Source: Candidatus Poseidoniaceae archaeon
Lineage (GTDB): Archaea > Thermoplasmatota > Poseidoniia > Poseidoniales > Poseidoniaceae
Direction: 5' to 3'
Length of the DNA: 42,403 nucleotides
Assembly: GCA_028822845.1 (NCBI GenBank)
Contig: JAPKCS010000018.1
Location: 1 to 42,403 of the forward strand
This document shows positions 7,611 to 16,025 of the stretch, in pieces. The notes below the pieces were generated by a model, which was not told where the DNA came from, made no database searches, and was given only the letters and a program-made list of their open reading frames with translations. Every line of letters begins with the position of its first letter. Within the stretch, counting starts at the first letter, position 1. The translations under genes were made by a program, and so were the position numbers.

Positions 7611-8051
7611 TCACTCAAGGAGCATCCACCGGCCCACATCCAATCGCAAGAGCATTCCCTGAACTTCAGCTTGCTCAATAACTTCGCTCGCATCCAAATC
7701 TGAGTGATTTCGGTTGAGTGTCTGCTGAATTGAATCGACCGTTATCGACCCGTCATCCTCGCATGACTCTTGCACCCAACGACCGATGATTCGAGAGGGG
7801 GTTTCGTCATTGTAATCAGACAACGGTTCCTTTCGCAGCATACGTGAGCGCAGCATGTCACGAAGTTCCGGGGGCGTGTTGGCAAGGGTGACCTCTCTGC
7901 GCAGGTCCTCAGCCGAGGTGACGCTCATCACGAGGGCACCATGTTCTTTGAGATCTTGACCACAATGCGGGCAAGATTGGGCAGGGCCCTTGCGGCCGTG
8001 GCATGTTGAGCAAGCGGGGCAACGGATGACGTTGTAGCCCGCATTGGTCAT
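7611..8051 (-). CDS. Zinc-ribbon protein with possible C-terminal winged helix
   Basis: A 146-residue protein not recognised as a named family. Residues 11-30 form a zinc ribbon (C11, C14, C27, C30, pattern CPAC and CPHC). The middle is charged. The last ~60 residues (IIGRWVQE, then SIQQTLNR, then a strand pair ending GRWMLLE) look like a winged-helix fold, similar in outline to the C-terminal domain of archaeal MCM. A nucleic-acid-binding role is inferred only from these two elements. It is the downstream neighbour, 37 bp away, of the arginine-decarboxylase-like gene, and ends 35 bp upstream of tRNA-Pro on the same strand. Confidence 0.7.
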   Translation of the reverse strand: MTNAGYNVIRCPACSTCHGRKGPAQSCPHCGQDLKEHGALVMSVTSAEDLRREVTLANTPPELRDMLRSRMLRKEPLSDYNDETPSRIIGRWVQESCEDDGSITVDSIQQTLNRNHSDLDASEVIEQAEVQGMLLRLDVGRWMLLE

Positions 8052-8088
8052 GGGATGCGTCTGGGCCGAGGGTCTTTCAAGACTCCTT

Positions 8089-8748
8089 TCAAAGTGAGAA
8101 GTCTGTGTTCTGCTTTTTCGAACCTGGCCGGAGTGCTGGTGCTGCAGGGGCTTTTACATCCACGCGCTTTTGTGGTTGTTCGACAGCTCGACGAGTGAGA
8201 CCGCCACGGACCTTGCCTGTTCCAGTCCTTGCTCCCAAGGAAAGCGAATTCGGTAAAATCAAAGCAGCCATTGCGACCCCATGGTGATCGTTTGCGGCGG
8301 TGACTTCATCGACAGCAACGTCGAAGGACTTGACCTCTAGATCTCGGCTTGCCAATCGGCGTTGTAAGTTTCTTCGCAACAAAAGAGAAGTCTCTTCGTA
8401 ATCCAAGTCGGTCGAAATGGTCGCCACGATAGCGCATTCATCCCCTTCTGGCGTTTCGCATGCAGCCCAAGCAACGCCTGCACAGGCAGTCGAGCCGTTC
8501 CAAGCGTATGCTGTGGCAAGATGGCATTCGACAAGCGAACCCATTGGAAGAGATTGAGGGGCTGTAGCACCAAACCCTAGGGGAAGCATTGCTCCTTTCA
8601 TCTCGATAAGGCGTGTGTCACCCAAGCCCAATTCAACCAGACCTTGGTCATAAGCATCTTCTGCATTTTCGCCCCATGGGGCAACGGCAGTCATCAGCCA
8701 TCCGGGGCATGCGACGGAACTTGTTCGACCAGCATCATTCGAGTACAT
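8089..8748 (-). CDS. Pyruvoyl-dependent arginine decarboxylase homologue lacking the cleavage serine
   Basis: A 219-residue protein whose first ~165 residues align with archaeal pyruvoyl-dependent arginine decarboxylase (MJ0316-like). The blocks AYDQGLVELGLGDTRLIEM, then LPMGSLV, then an alanine-rich strand correspond to the family AFDxALLNAGIGNVNLI, LPMGALV and following strand. The family cleaves itself between two serines (ISSI) to make the pyruvoyl group; here those positions read MKGA, Lys51-Gly52. A classical pyruvoyl cofactor cannot form, so the protein is probably a non-catalytic homologue or has another role. A ~50-residue basic, Pro/Ala-rich tail is extra. Homology is recalled from memory and not computed. 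Confidence 0.7.
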   Translation of the reverse strand: MYSNDAGRTSSVACPGWLMTAVAPWGENAEDAYDQGLVELGLGDTRLIEMKGAMLPLGFGATAPQSLPMGSLVECHLATAYAWNGSTACAGVAWAACETPEGDECAIVATISTDLDYEETSLLLRRNLQRRLASRDLEVKSFDVAVDEVTAANDHHGVAMAALILPNSLSLGARTGTGKVRGGLTRRAVEQPQKRVDVKAPAAPALRPGSKKQNTDFSL

Positions 8749-8800
8749 GTTACCAAGACAGACGCAACGGGTTCATGAACACCATGGTCATCCCAAACAC

Positions 8801-9109
8801 ATGGCGATGAATTCACGGGTGCTGTTGGCTGCGAGCGCCATCGGTGCGGTGCTCATTGCTGCAATCAGCAATGTGGTGCAGGGAGGAACGACCCTCACAC
8901 TCCTGTTGGTTGCAAGCACATTGACGTTGGTGTTCTTGATCGGGTCTATGTTCAATGGCAAGGCAAAAAAGCCCTCTTCGGGCTCAACTCTCATCCGTGC
9001 TCCAGATTCTATAGGAAAAGCCCCTGCTCTTCATAAGAATGAACAATCAAGCAACGAGCAGCACATTCCCGACCCACTTGAAGCAGGGTTTGATGCACCG
9101 TTAATGTGA
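8801..9109 (+). CDS. Small membrane protein, two predicted spans
   Basis: A 102-residue protein beginning MAMNSRVLL. It has two hydrophobic stretches, at about 5-23 and 30-48, separated by a short NVVQGGTT loop. A polar, low-complexity C-terminal half ends DPLEAGFDAPLM. ATG 8801 sits directly before the first span; ATG 8807 is also possible, and the longer frame from 8747 adds an unlikely His-rich leader. No family is recognised. Its stop codon abuts the stop of the convergent FttA gene, together forming TGATCA. Confidence 0.65.
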   Translation: MAMNSRVLLAASAIGAVLIAAISNVVQGGTTLTLLLVASTLTLVFLIGSMFNGKAKKPSSGSTLIRAPDSIGKAPALHKNEQSSNEQHIPDPLEAGFDAPLM

Positions 9110-11014
9110 TCAGAGCAACCGTATGGTTTCGAGGTTCTTTGGTGCGTATGTTCTGCACTTGTAGCGTTCTCGCAAGGTGTGACCTAACTCATTGCACTTG
9201 TGATAATCACCGTGATGGCAAATGATGTTCTTGGGTGTTGGCTTCAACTGATCGACGAAGTCCAAAAGTTGCCTTCGGTCTGAGTGGCCCGAAAAGCCGT
9301 CGATGGTGACCATTTCACAGCCAATTTTGACAATCTCTGTCTTTCCATCGATGATCATTGGCACTTCGCCAAATCCTTTCTGAAGGCGGCGACCGAGGGT
9401 CCCTTCAGCCTGGTAACCGACGAAACAAAGTGAATTGCGATCTTCGTGAGCCCAATGACGGAAGTATTCCATCACAGGTCCACCGTTGAGCATTCCAGAA
9501 GTTGCTAGAACAATGCAAGGTGAGTTGTCCATGATGATGCTTTCACGAAGTTCCCGTCCCTTCACCGGGCGGAACCATTCACTTGTGAATGGGTTTTCTC
9601 CATCATCCTTCAACAAGGACTTTCTCAAGGAGCTGGTGAGGTAATCTGGGTGAGAGGCGTGGATAGCGGTCGCTTCCTGAATCATACCATCAAGCCAGAC
9701 CGGGACCGGTTTGACCTGTCCTGAGCGGAACAATTCATCGATCGCAATCATCACTTCTTGACTTCGACCAACTGCGAACACCGGGCAGATGACTTTTCCG
9801 CCCCTCGCTATTGTACGAGAAATGATGTCGTGGAGTTCTTGGTTTGCTTCTTGTCGCGAAGGCTGGTAATCGCCAGAAGCACCGTACGTCGATTCGATGA
9901 CCAGGGTTTCAACCCGTGGGAATCGAGTGTTTGCTGCATCAAAGAGCCACGATTTCTCGTACTTCTGATCGCCGCTGAACACGATGTTGTGCTTCCCTTC
10001 ACCGATGTGGAGGTGAACTGCAGAAGAACCAAGGATGTGGCCTGCGTTCGAAAAGGTGAGTTTAATGTCTGGAGTGATGTCTGTTGTTTCATTCCAATCA
10101 ACGTCCACAACGTGCTTCATACAGGTACGGATGTCTTCCATGTCATATGGTGCTCGCTTTCCTTCTGAACCACCGACTTTGAGGTAATCCGTTTGCAAGA
10201 GGAGCATCAAATCACGGGTCGGAGGTGTGCAGTAGACAGGCCCTCTGTAACCGTACTTGAACAGGACCGGCAACATGCCAGCGTGGTCAAGGTGAGCGTG
10301 CGTGAGCACAACAGCATCCAATTTCTCCAAAGGCAGAGCCTCTGGTGCGGTGAAGTAAGGCATAGGATCGGTGTCTGAAGCGATGTTGACGCCAACGTCG
10401 ATCATCACACGAGATTCATTGGTTGTCACAAAGTGGCATGCTCGTCCGACTTCCCGGTAAGATCCGAGAGCCGTCACCCGTGCCCAAGCGGAGCCTGGAC
10501 GCAGTGGGCGATGAATGTTCAAGCCGAAATCCTTCAACAACTTGCGACGCTCAACGGCGTGCGCTTGCCTGTAACCACGGATGTCGTGCACGGTTTTCGA
10601 GATGAGGGGGGATGTTCGTTCGACCTTGACAAGCCAGCCAGTCTGGTCTCGAAGAGCGTTCAAATTTGCTCCTCTGCGACCCACTGCTTCACCAGGATTT
10701 TGGCATTGGATGATGAGTTCTCGGTAACATGAGTCAAAGTAGAGGTTGGTGATTTCTGCTTCAGCAGGTACGATTTCAGCAATCAGTTTCTTAGCGTCTT
10801 CTTCACTTTTCATGATCGAGACATCAGGACGAAGAACGATCTTTCGCTTCACGCGCTTTGCTATTTTTCCAATCAGTCCGTCGCCGCCACCAAACTTGTT
10901 GGGGACAGGTGTCACTATCGCAATGTTCCCTGCTTCGAGTTCAACTGTGTAGGGCACGTCCTTAGGGACGATTTTAGATATTTGATCTTTCAATTCTTTA
11001 AACGTATGGCGCAT
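9110..11014 (-). CDS. fttA: KH-domain beta-CASP ribonuclease, archaeal termination factor FttA (aCPSF1)
   Basis: A 634-residue protein with the three-part FttA/aCPSF1 layout: N-terminal KH domains (about 1-150, including the GEAVGRRG loop), a metallo-beta-lactamase domain with LTHAHLDHAG (about 236-245), a beta-CASP insert, and a C-terminal GFSGHSDRRQLLDF block near 570. The family cleaves nascent RNA 3' ends and terminates archaeal RNA polymerase. It is close to universal in archaea. ATG 11014 is chosen because GGTGA lies 5 nt upstream and the resulting length fits the family (about 635); a longer frame from 11113 lacks homology. The proteasome beta gene overlaps that discarded extension. 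Confidence 0.95.
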   Translation of the reverse strand: MRHTFKELKDQISKIVPKDVPYTVELEAGNIAIVTPVPNKFGGGDGLIGKIAKRVKRKIVLRPDVSIMKSEEDAKKLIAEIVPAEAEITNLYFDSCYRELIIQCQNPGEAVGRRGANLNALRDQTGWLVKVERTSPLISKTVHDIRGYRQAHAVERRKLLKDFGLNIHRPLRPGSAWARVTALGSYREVGRACHFVTTNESRVMIDVGVNIASDTDPMPYFTAPEALPLEKLDAVVLTHAHLDHAGMLPVLFKYGYRGPVYCTPPTRDLMLLLQTDYLKVGGSEGKRAPYDMEDIRTCMKHVVDVDWNETTDITPDIKLTFSNAGHILGSSAVHLHIGEGKHNIVFSGDQKYEKSWLFDAANTRFPRVETLVIESTYGASGDYQPSRQEANQELHDIISRTIARGGKVICPVFAVGRSQEVMIAIDELFRSGQVKPVPVWLDGMIQEATAIHASHPDYLTSSLRKSLLKDDGENPFTSEWFRPVKGRELRESIIMDNSPCIVLATSGMLNGGPVMEYFRHWAHEDRNSLCFVGYQAEGTLGRRLQKGFGEVPMIIDGKTEIVKIGCEMVTIDGFSGHSDRRQLLDFVDQLKPTPKNIICHHGDYHKCNELGHTLRERYKCRTYAPKNLETIRLL

Positions 11015-11109
11015 ATGGTTCACCGATTCCCCGTGCTCGCACAATAGAATGTGCACAGTCCCCTGGGATGGGGTTACAGCGTCGAGCTGCGGGAATGGGA
11101 GGTGAAGTC

Positions 11110-11736
11110 TCAAGCCAGGAGCTTGTCGACTTCGCTTTGGGTAAGGGCGACGTAACCTTCTTTGGCCGTAATAACAGCCAAATCCATGCCGTTGCCGGAG
11201 GCTGCATCACGCTGCCCCGATGCATAAAGGGAGCGCGCTGCCAATTTCAATGCATCGGTCCGTGACATACCTTCACTGAAGCCGTCTTCGAGGACACCGT
11301 ACATGTAAGGAGATCCTGAACCAGTGGCACAGTACGAATCAGGAATTGAACCACCAGCGGAGTCAATGGAGTACACGTGGCCACCTTCAGCATCGACACC
11401 AACGATGAGCAGTTGAACCCAATGGGGCCGACCAGCGAGGATGTTTGCGGTGAGTGTAGCAGCGCCTTTGACCGTCATCTGTTGTTGACGGCGGAGTTGG
11501 AACAAAGAAACCTCAGCAGCAAGGGTGCGGGAGAGGGATTGAGCATGACCCACAAGTCCTGCTGTGGTCAGTGCGAGGTTGTCACCAATCTTGAACAACT
11601 TTTGCACGCTCTTATTGGCGATAAAGTGGCCCATAGTTGCTCGATGATCTGCACCAACGACAACGCCTCCGTTGAAGGTGATCCCGATTGTGCTCGTTCC
11701 GGTTTTCATTACAGGTGGTTGGTTATCCATCATCAT
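11110..11736 (-). CDS. psmB: 20S proteasome beta subunit
   Basis: A 208-residue Ntn hydrolase. A short propeptide ends MKTG, and the mature protein begins TSTIGI with catalytic Thr14. The conserved DHRAT segment (about 30-34, Asp equivalent to D17), a lysine in NKSVQKLFKI (K33 equivalent) and a late SGSGSPY-type stretch (here CATGSGSPYMYGVLE) are all present. It forms the proteolytic rings of the archaeal proteasome after self-cleavage before Thr14. The ATG at 11736 follows AAAGGA; TTG 11739 is less likely. The alpha subunit is not in the window. It lies 95 bp upstream of fttA on the same strand and diverges from the sepF-like gene. Confidence 0.96.
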   Translation of the reverse strand: MMMDNQPPVMKTGTSTIGITFNGGVVVGADHRATMGHFIANKSVQKLFKIGDNLALTTAGLVGHAQSLSRTLAAEVSLFQLRRQQQMTVKGAATLTANILAGRPHWVQLLIVGVDAEGGHVYSIDSAGGSIPDSYCATGSGSPYMYGVLEDGFSEGMSRTDALKLAARSLYASGQRDAASGNGMDLAVITAKEGYVALTQSEVDKLLA

Positions 11737-11908
11737 CAATCCTTTCTCTACGACGACACCCTTTGAAGGTTGAGGCGCAAGCCTGTGTTATTGACGGCCC
11801 CTTATCAACCCGCCGAAGACTCCCGATGATACGAGCAGCATCTCAAAAGGAAGGCTCGACCTTCAGAGCATGCGAGTGTTCTTGGGGTGACCGTCTTGAC
11901 AGCGTGTT

Positions 11909-12532
11909 ATGCGGCGACGCAAGGCGAGGGACCGCGATGAGGCGCAAGCCTCACTCGATGCCTTCACCCAACCGGATGAAGATTCGCAAAAGCCCCAAGA
12001 TCCGTCAGTCCCGTCGATGCCGGACCTTGATGCGCTCACCGAAGCGGACGAAATCATTCGACAAAGCGAAAGCGAAGAAACCACATCAACAGGAGCAGAT
12101 GAAGCGCCGCTTCGCTCGTTTGAAATGCCAAGCATGAATGCACAGAAGGCTGATCTCCCGGTCACACCGGGCGCTATGTTCCGCGACCTTGGAAAATTGC
12201 ACCCAAACCCACCGATTCCAAACGAGGATGGCGGTCTTGTCCTGCACAGGGCCGTCCTCAGCGACCTCACCGGCTGTGCAACCTTACTTGACTGGGTTGC
12301 AGACGGGCATGCTGTCATTGTTGAAATGAAGCGGTTGATGAAACGACCCGTTGAGTTCAACGCAGCACTGGGCCAACTCAATGAATTCATTGGCGGCGAT
12401 TTAGGTGGTCAAATCCTTCAGATGACCTCGACGCGGTTGATGCTCCTTCCTGCTGGTTGCCGTGGCGTGAACGGTGTCGAAATGGAAGCTTTTGCTGTCG
12501 AACCAGGTGATTTTACAGAGGTCGGACAGTAA
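11909..12532 (+). CDS. sepF: SepF-like cell division protein
   Basis: A 207-residue protein. The first ~105 residues are acidic and probably disordered. The last ~95 residues form a SepF core: a strand LVLHRAVLSDL, the helix ATLLDWVADG, the strand HAVIVEMKRL, a long helix FNAALGQLNEFIGGDLGGQI, and strands ending TRLMLLPAGCRG. Archaeal SepF anchors FtsZ to the membrane. The usual N-terminal amphipathic membrane helix is not obvious here; the N terminus is Arg-rich. Its stop TAA overlaps the next ATG by 1 bp (TAATG), so it is coupled to the ZPR1 gene. Confidence 0.78.
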   Translation: MRRRKARDRDEAQASLDAFTQPDEDSQKPQDPSVPSMPDLDALTEADEIIRQSESEETTSTGADEAPLRSFEMPSMNAQKADLPVTPGAMFRDLGKLHPNPPIPNEDGGLVLHRAVLSDLTGCATLLDWVADGHAVIVEMKRLMKRPVEFNAALGQLNEFIGGDLGGQILQMTSTRLMLLPAGCRGVNGVEMEAFAVEPGDFTEVGQ

Positions 12533-13182
12533 TGGAAGAGCAACCAGTCAACATCCCATGCCCGATTTGCCAAGAATCTGGTCAAGTCTTTATGATTGCC
12601 AACGTCGATGAGATCCCCTACTTTGGGGAACACACGCAAGTCACCGTCATGTGCCATGCATGCGGTTGGCGGCAAACCGACTTCATTCCTGCCGAGGGGA
12701 AAAAAGCCGGCGGCTGGAGCATCGTTGTGAATTCACCGGACATTTTGTCAGCACGGGTGATTCGCTCATCTTCGTGCACCGTCAAGATTCACGAACTGGA
12801 CTTGGAAGTGGCTCCAGGCAGCAGCGCTACAGGCTATGTGAGCAACGTTGAAGGCGTCTTTAATCGCTTCATAGACATCGTCAACATGGTCCTCCGCGAC
12901 GTTGAATCCGATGTCACTTTGCTCAAATCGACCGAACCAATCGACCAGCCCGCACTGACCGAGGCTCTGGGTTCAGTTTCCACTTTGATCGGGATGCTTG
13001 AACGCTTCGAAGAAACTCATCACGAACATGGAACGCCTTTGACACTGGAATTGCTCGACCCACATGGCCATTCCATGATCATGCATGACGATGCACTGCA
13101 TCGTGACCTCAGCGATGAAGAATTACTGGCCTTACCTGTCGGGCCTGATCCAGCCGTCTTTTCGCCTGATGATGAGCCTTGA
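12532..13182 (+). CDS. ZPR1 zinc-finger domain protein
   Basis: A 216-residue protein with a zinc ribbon formed by CPIC (residues 10-13) and CHAC (41-44), spaced as in the ZPR1 family. It continues with the family ZPR1 jelly-roll-like segment (SARVIRSSSCTVKIHELDLEV, about 78-98). The middle of the C-terminal half, RFEETHHEHGTPLTLELLDPHGHS, matches the ZPR1 ending where a conserved GxS loop follows. Archaeal ZPR1 proteins are single-domain; eukaryotic ZPR1 is a two-domain EF1A chaperone. An elongation factor-related role is only a family-level inference. Translation is coupled to sepF. Its stop abuts the convergent TrpRS stop. Confidence 0.85.
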   Translation: MEEQPVNIPCPICQESGQVFMIANVDEIPYFGEHTQVTVMCHACGWRQTDFIPAEGKKAGGWSIVVNSPDILSARVIRSSSCTVKIHELDLEVAPGSSATGYVSNVEGVFNRFIDIVNMVLRDVESDVTLLKSTEPIDQPALTEALGSVSTLIGMLERFEETHHEHGTPLTLELLDPHGHSMIMHDDALHRDLSDEELLALPVGPDPAVFSPDDEP

Positions 13183-14571
13183 TCAACGAGCATCTTGGGC
13201 CAAGAAGTCCTCGACAAGATGGGCGGTTTGGTCACGCATCTCATGCAGGTGTCCGAGCCAATCCACTGCCCGATCAATGCACAATTGTTTCATCTCACCT
13301 GCTAAGATTTTTCCTGCTCGGTAATCGGAATTCAATTCCGCTAGGTAGCCATCATCCTCTTCGAAGAAGTACATCATGTACTGGTAGGCAACATCAATGT
13401 CTGGATCTCCACCCAAACGTCGATGTTCTTCGATGGTGGTTTGTCCACCTGAGAAAGCACGCTTAATCTTCTTCTCGACCGTTGGTAAATCATCCCGCAA
13501 AAACAGGGTGGTTTTGGGCTTACTGCTGCTCATTTTCTCGCCGGTCATACCCACGGCAAAGTGATGGTAGGTTGAAGATGGAGCCAACATCCCCATGCCA
13601 CCAAGTGAACGTTCATACTGCAACAGTTTCATGCGAATCATGGTCTTATCCCGCTTGGTAGCGCTCGGCACATTGACGGTACCTTGCTTTGGATTGGATT
13701 GAATATCCGAGTATCCAAGGTCGACAAGACTCGCAACGATACCGTTGAACACCTGGTTCAGCTTTTCCTTGTCCAAGCGACCGTTTGGCATTTGCCCGAG
13801 GGCAGAAGCGTTCTCTTCATGAACAGAAAGGGTGATGGTTACGCCAGCATGTTTGCCATCGTTCACGTTGAACCAATTTGTTTTCGCTGCAAGACCACGG
13901 GTGAGGCGGAGGTGGGGATCTTGGTCAACACCCACAGGAACGACGATCGGGCGAAGCCCACCGTATTCGTCAGTCTGCGGATGTAAGATATCTCCTACTT
14001 GGACCATTGGAGCCTGAACGTGAGCAAGATTTGTCTCGCCTCCAAAACCGTAAATCGCTTCAAATTCATTGAGGTTTGTTCGCTTACCAAGCTGGAAACC
14101 GAGCCGTTGAACGATTGGACGAGAGGATTGGAAGTAGACGTTTGTTTTTTCGACATCAAGGCCGAGTGCAGCGTAATTTGCCACATATTCTTCCAATGCA
14201 ATCTTGCGGCCTTTCTCAAGTGAAATCCCACGGGTTGCCTGGCTTTCCAAATCAGCGACTGCGATGGTCACATCGCCGCCTTGTTCTTGGAACCACTTCA
14301 CCTGATCGATGACCATGGAATGGCCCATGTGCATTTGCCCACTTGGCATCAACCCGGTGAGGACGCCAAAACCATCGCCTCTTCGCTTCGCATCGAGAAC
14401 TTGATCCAAATCACGGTGAGCAAAGACAATTCCACGGCGGTGGAGACGGGAGGGATTTTCCAGTGTCACCCCGTCCATAGACGAAAGACCAAATTGCTCG
14501 ACGATACGATCGTAATCCGTTGACTGAGCGCTGCCCCAGGGATCAATAACAACATCTTCACCAGCCATCAT
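13183..14571 (-). CDS. trpS: Tryptophanyl-tRNA synthetase
   Basis: A class Ic synthetase of about 462 residues. The N terminus contains VIDPWG then DYDRIVEQFGL, the archaeal/eukaryotic TrpRS start. The HIGH equivalent is MHMGHS (about 77-82), and the KMSSS loop is GEKMSSSKP (about 340-348). AFSGGQTTIEEHRRLGGDPDIDVAYQYM near the end is also typical of archaeal TrpRS, where TyrRS would differ. The start is set at ATG 14571 (or 14568), since the conserved region follows at once; a frame from 14613 adds 14 unrelated residues. It stands alone, convergent with ZPR1 and 56 bp downstream of a secreted-protein gene. Confidence 0.94.
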   Translation of the reverse strand: MMAGEDVVIDPWGSAQSTDYDRIVEQFGLSSMDGVTLENPSRLHRRGIVFAHRDLDQVLDAKRRGDGFGVLTGLMPSGQMHMGHSMVIDQVKWFQEQGGDVTIAVADLESQATRGISLEKGRKIALEEYVANYAALGLDVEKTNVYFQSSRPIVQRLGFQLGKRTNLNEFEAIYGFGGETNLAHVQAPMVQVGDILHPQTDEYGGLRPIVVPVGVDQDPHLRLTRGLAAKTNWFNVNDGKHAGVTITLSVHEENASALGQMPNGRLDKEKLNQVFNGIVASLVDLGYSDIQSNPKQGTVNVPSATKRDKTMIRMKLLQYERSLGGMGMLAPSSTYHHFAVGMTGEKMSSSKPKTTLFLRDDLPTVEKKIKRAFSGGQTTIEEHRRLGGDPDIDVAYQYMMYFFEEDDGYLAELNSDYRAGKILAGEMKQLCIDRAVDWLGHLHEMRDQTAHLVEDFLAQDAR

Positions 14572-14627
14572 TACCACTTCGTATGATGCTGGCTCACGCC
14601 CTCCTTGCATCAAGGCTTCGCCCCGTG

Positions 14628-15896
14628 TTAGTCGGAGGTGGCGTTTTGTTCAGGTTCGCTCGCCGTTCGCTCCACCTTGGGAGCAAGCGGGCCGAGGCCC
14701 TCTTTTTTGAGCACCAACAACATGCCCACGATGGTGGCAATGGCCACACCAGCTGCAACATAGCGCAACCAGCCAGACTCTCCAAGTCCCTCACGAGGTT
14801 CAACAAGCCAAGTAAAGACAAGGTGTTCATCGTCCACAAAACGCTTTGACCACTTGAACAAATCATGGGTTTCATGAGCGGCGATGGTCACTGCTGCGGA
14901 GTGATTGTTGAAGAATGAAGTTCGGCCGATGATGTCGTGAGGCTCAGTTCCGTTGAAACGGATGTCCACTTGATGACCGTTGACGATTGATATGTGCAAG
15001 AACTCTCCCTTGACCTGTGAATAGCCCTGTTGGCTCTTGCGAACGCCGCTGATGTTTTCCAACGGACCATCAGGACCGTCCACTTGGACGACATCCGCTC
15101 CATTCAGGTCGATGACCCAAGTGATTGGCACGTTCCAAGCCTCTGGGTTCATCGCACTGCATTCAGCAGTGACCAGCGATTCGAACGTCAGCACGGTTTG
15201 ATCGCCTTCAGTTCGGCGTTCATGAGTGAATTCGTAGCAATCATCCACCGTCCAATACGACCAAGCTTGGCCCCATGTGGTCAACCAAACATTCGGCACA
15301 TCTGCCAAATAAGCACTGATGTCTCGATCGTGGCGGATTGTAGCATCGTTGACACGACCGACCCAATACAGATTGACGAGACCGCCTTCTTCAACGGCGG
15401 TTTGCACCTCTTCAACCGATCCAATCAATTGTTCGAGTGAGCCACCGCGGCGCCCAAGGTTGTACCAATCCCATTTATCGGTCGGTACATCACTGGCGTT
15501 GTGCCAAGCAGAGACGGTTAATCCGGTGTTGTCACCATGCACGACGAAGCCTTGTTCGGCCACCGTGGTGTGCTGTGACATCGTTAGCCCGGAAGGAACA
15601 TAGGTCGAAATTGGCGAAGTGCCCCATTTGCTGGCATGCAACCTGTCTTCGATGTATGAACGGCATTCAGTCGCCACTGCACCTGGATCATTTTGCCACG
15701 ACAGCCCTGGCACACCATAGCACCCAAATTCGTCACCCAAATCCAGGCGATCTTGCGCCAAGGTTGTGGTCAGCCATCCGTCCTGCTGCCAAGCAGCCTC
15801 GGCAAGGGCTGCAGGGCTCCAAGAAACGCTGAACAAGCACGCAAGCACTGCCACCGTCAAGATTCGGTGGAGGCCTCTGCCAACCCCGTCGCTCAT
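14628..15896 (-). CDS. Secreted, C-terminally membrane-anchored protein of unknown function
   Basis: A 422-residue protein. An N-terminal signal peptide (residues 1-32: short basic start, hydrophobic TVAVLACLFSVSW core, then ALA-E) is followed by a ~345-residue ectodomain rich in Trp and Tyr, with several Cys (likely disulfides) and N-x-S/T sites. A single span (about 381-401, YVAAGVAIATIVGMLLVL) and a short charged cytoplasmic tail end the protein. No family is recognised. The start ATG 15896 is chosen because it opens the signal peptide; the frame extends 60 codons upstream without likely coding. It diverges from the PlsC-like gene. Confidence 0.72.
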   Translation of the reverse strand: MSDGVGRGLHRILTVAVLACLFSVSWSPAALAEAAWQQDGWLTTTLAQDRLDLGDEFGCYGVPGLSWQNDPGAVATECRSYIEDRLHASKWGTSPISTYVPSGLTMSQHTTVAEQGFVVHGDNTGLTVSAWHNASDVPTDKWDWYNLGRRGGSLEQLIGSVEEVQTAVEEGGLVNLYWVGRVNDATIRHDRDISAYLADVPNVWLTTWGQAWSYWTVDDCYEFTHERRTEGDQTVLTFESLVTAECSAMNPEAWNVPITWVIDLNGADVVQVDGPDGPLENISGVRKSQQGYSQVKGEFLHISIVNGHQVDIRFNGTEPHDIIGRTSFFNNHSAAVTIAAHETHDLFKWSKRFVDDEHLVFTWLVEPREGLGESGWLRYVAAGVAIATIVGMLLVLKKEGLGPLAPKVERTASEPEQNATSD

Positions 15897-15985
15897 GAGA
15901 AACCCTCGATGGTGAGTGCTTTGATTCTTCGCCCAAACCCCGCACCTGAGATGGGGGTCCGAAAACGCGGGCCTAAGCCCTTCAT

Positions 15986-16021
15986 GTTCGGCAAGCCATA
16001 AATCGGAAAAGGTGGCCGAAC
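15986..16021. promoter_or_regulatory. Inverted repeat bracketing the leader of the acyltransferase gene
   Basis: GTTCGGC (15986-15992) and GCCGAAC (16015-16021) are perfect inverted arms with a 22-nt spacer. The spacer holds an A/T-rich stretch CATAAAT and the AAAGGTGG ribosome-binding sequence of the acyltransferase gene starting at 16026. A transcript hairpin here could expose or mask the ribosome-binding site; a protein operator is equally possible. Confidence 0.3.
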
Positions 16022-16025
16022 GCTC

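Noticed and set aside
9107-9112. TGATCA at two convergent stop pairs (also 13180-13185)
   Set aside because: It simply reflects two abutting TGA stops on opposite strands and needs no further function.
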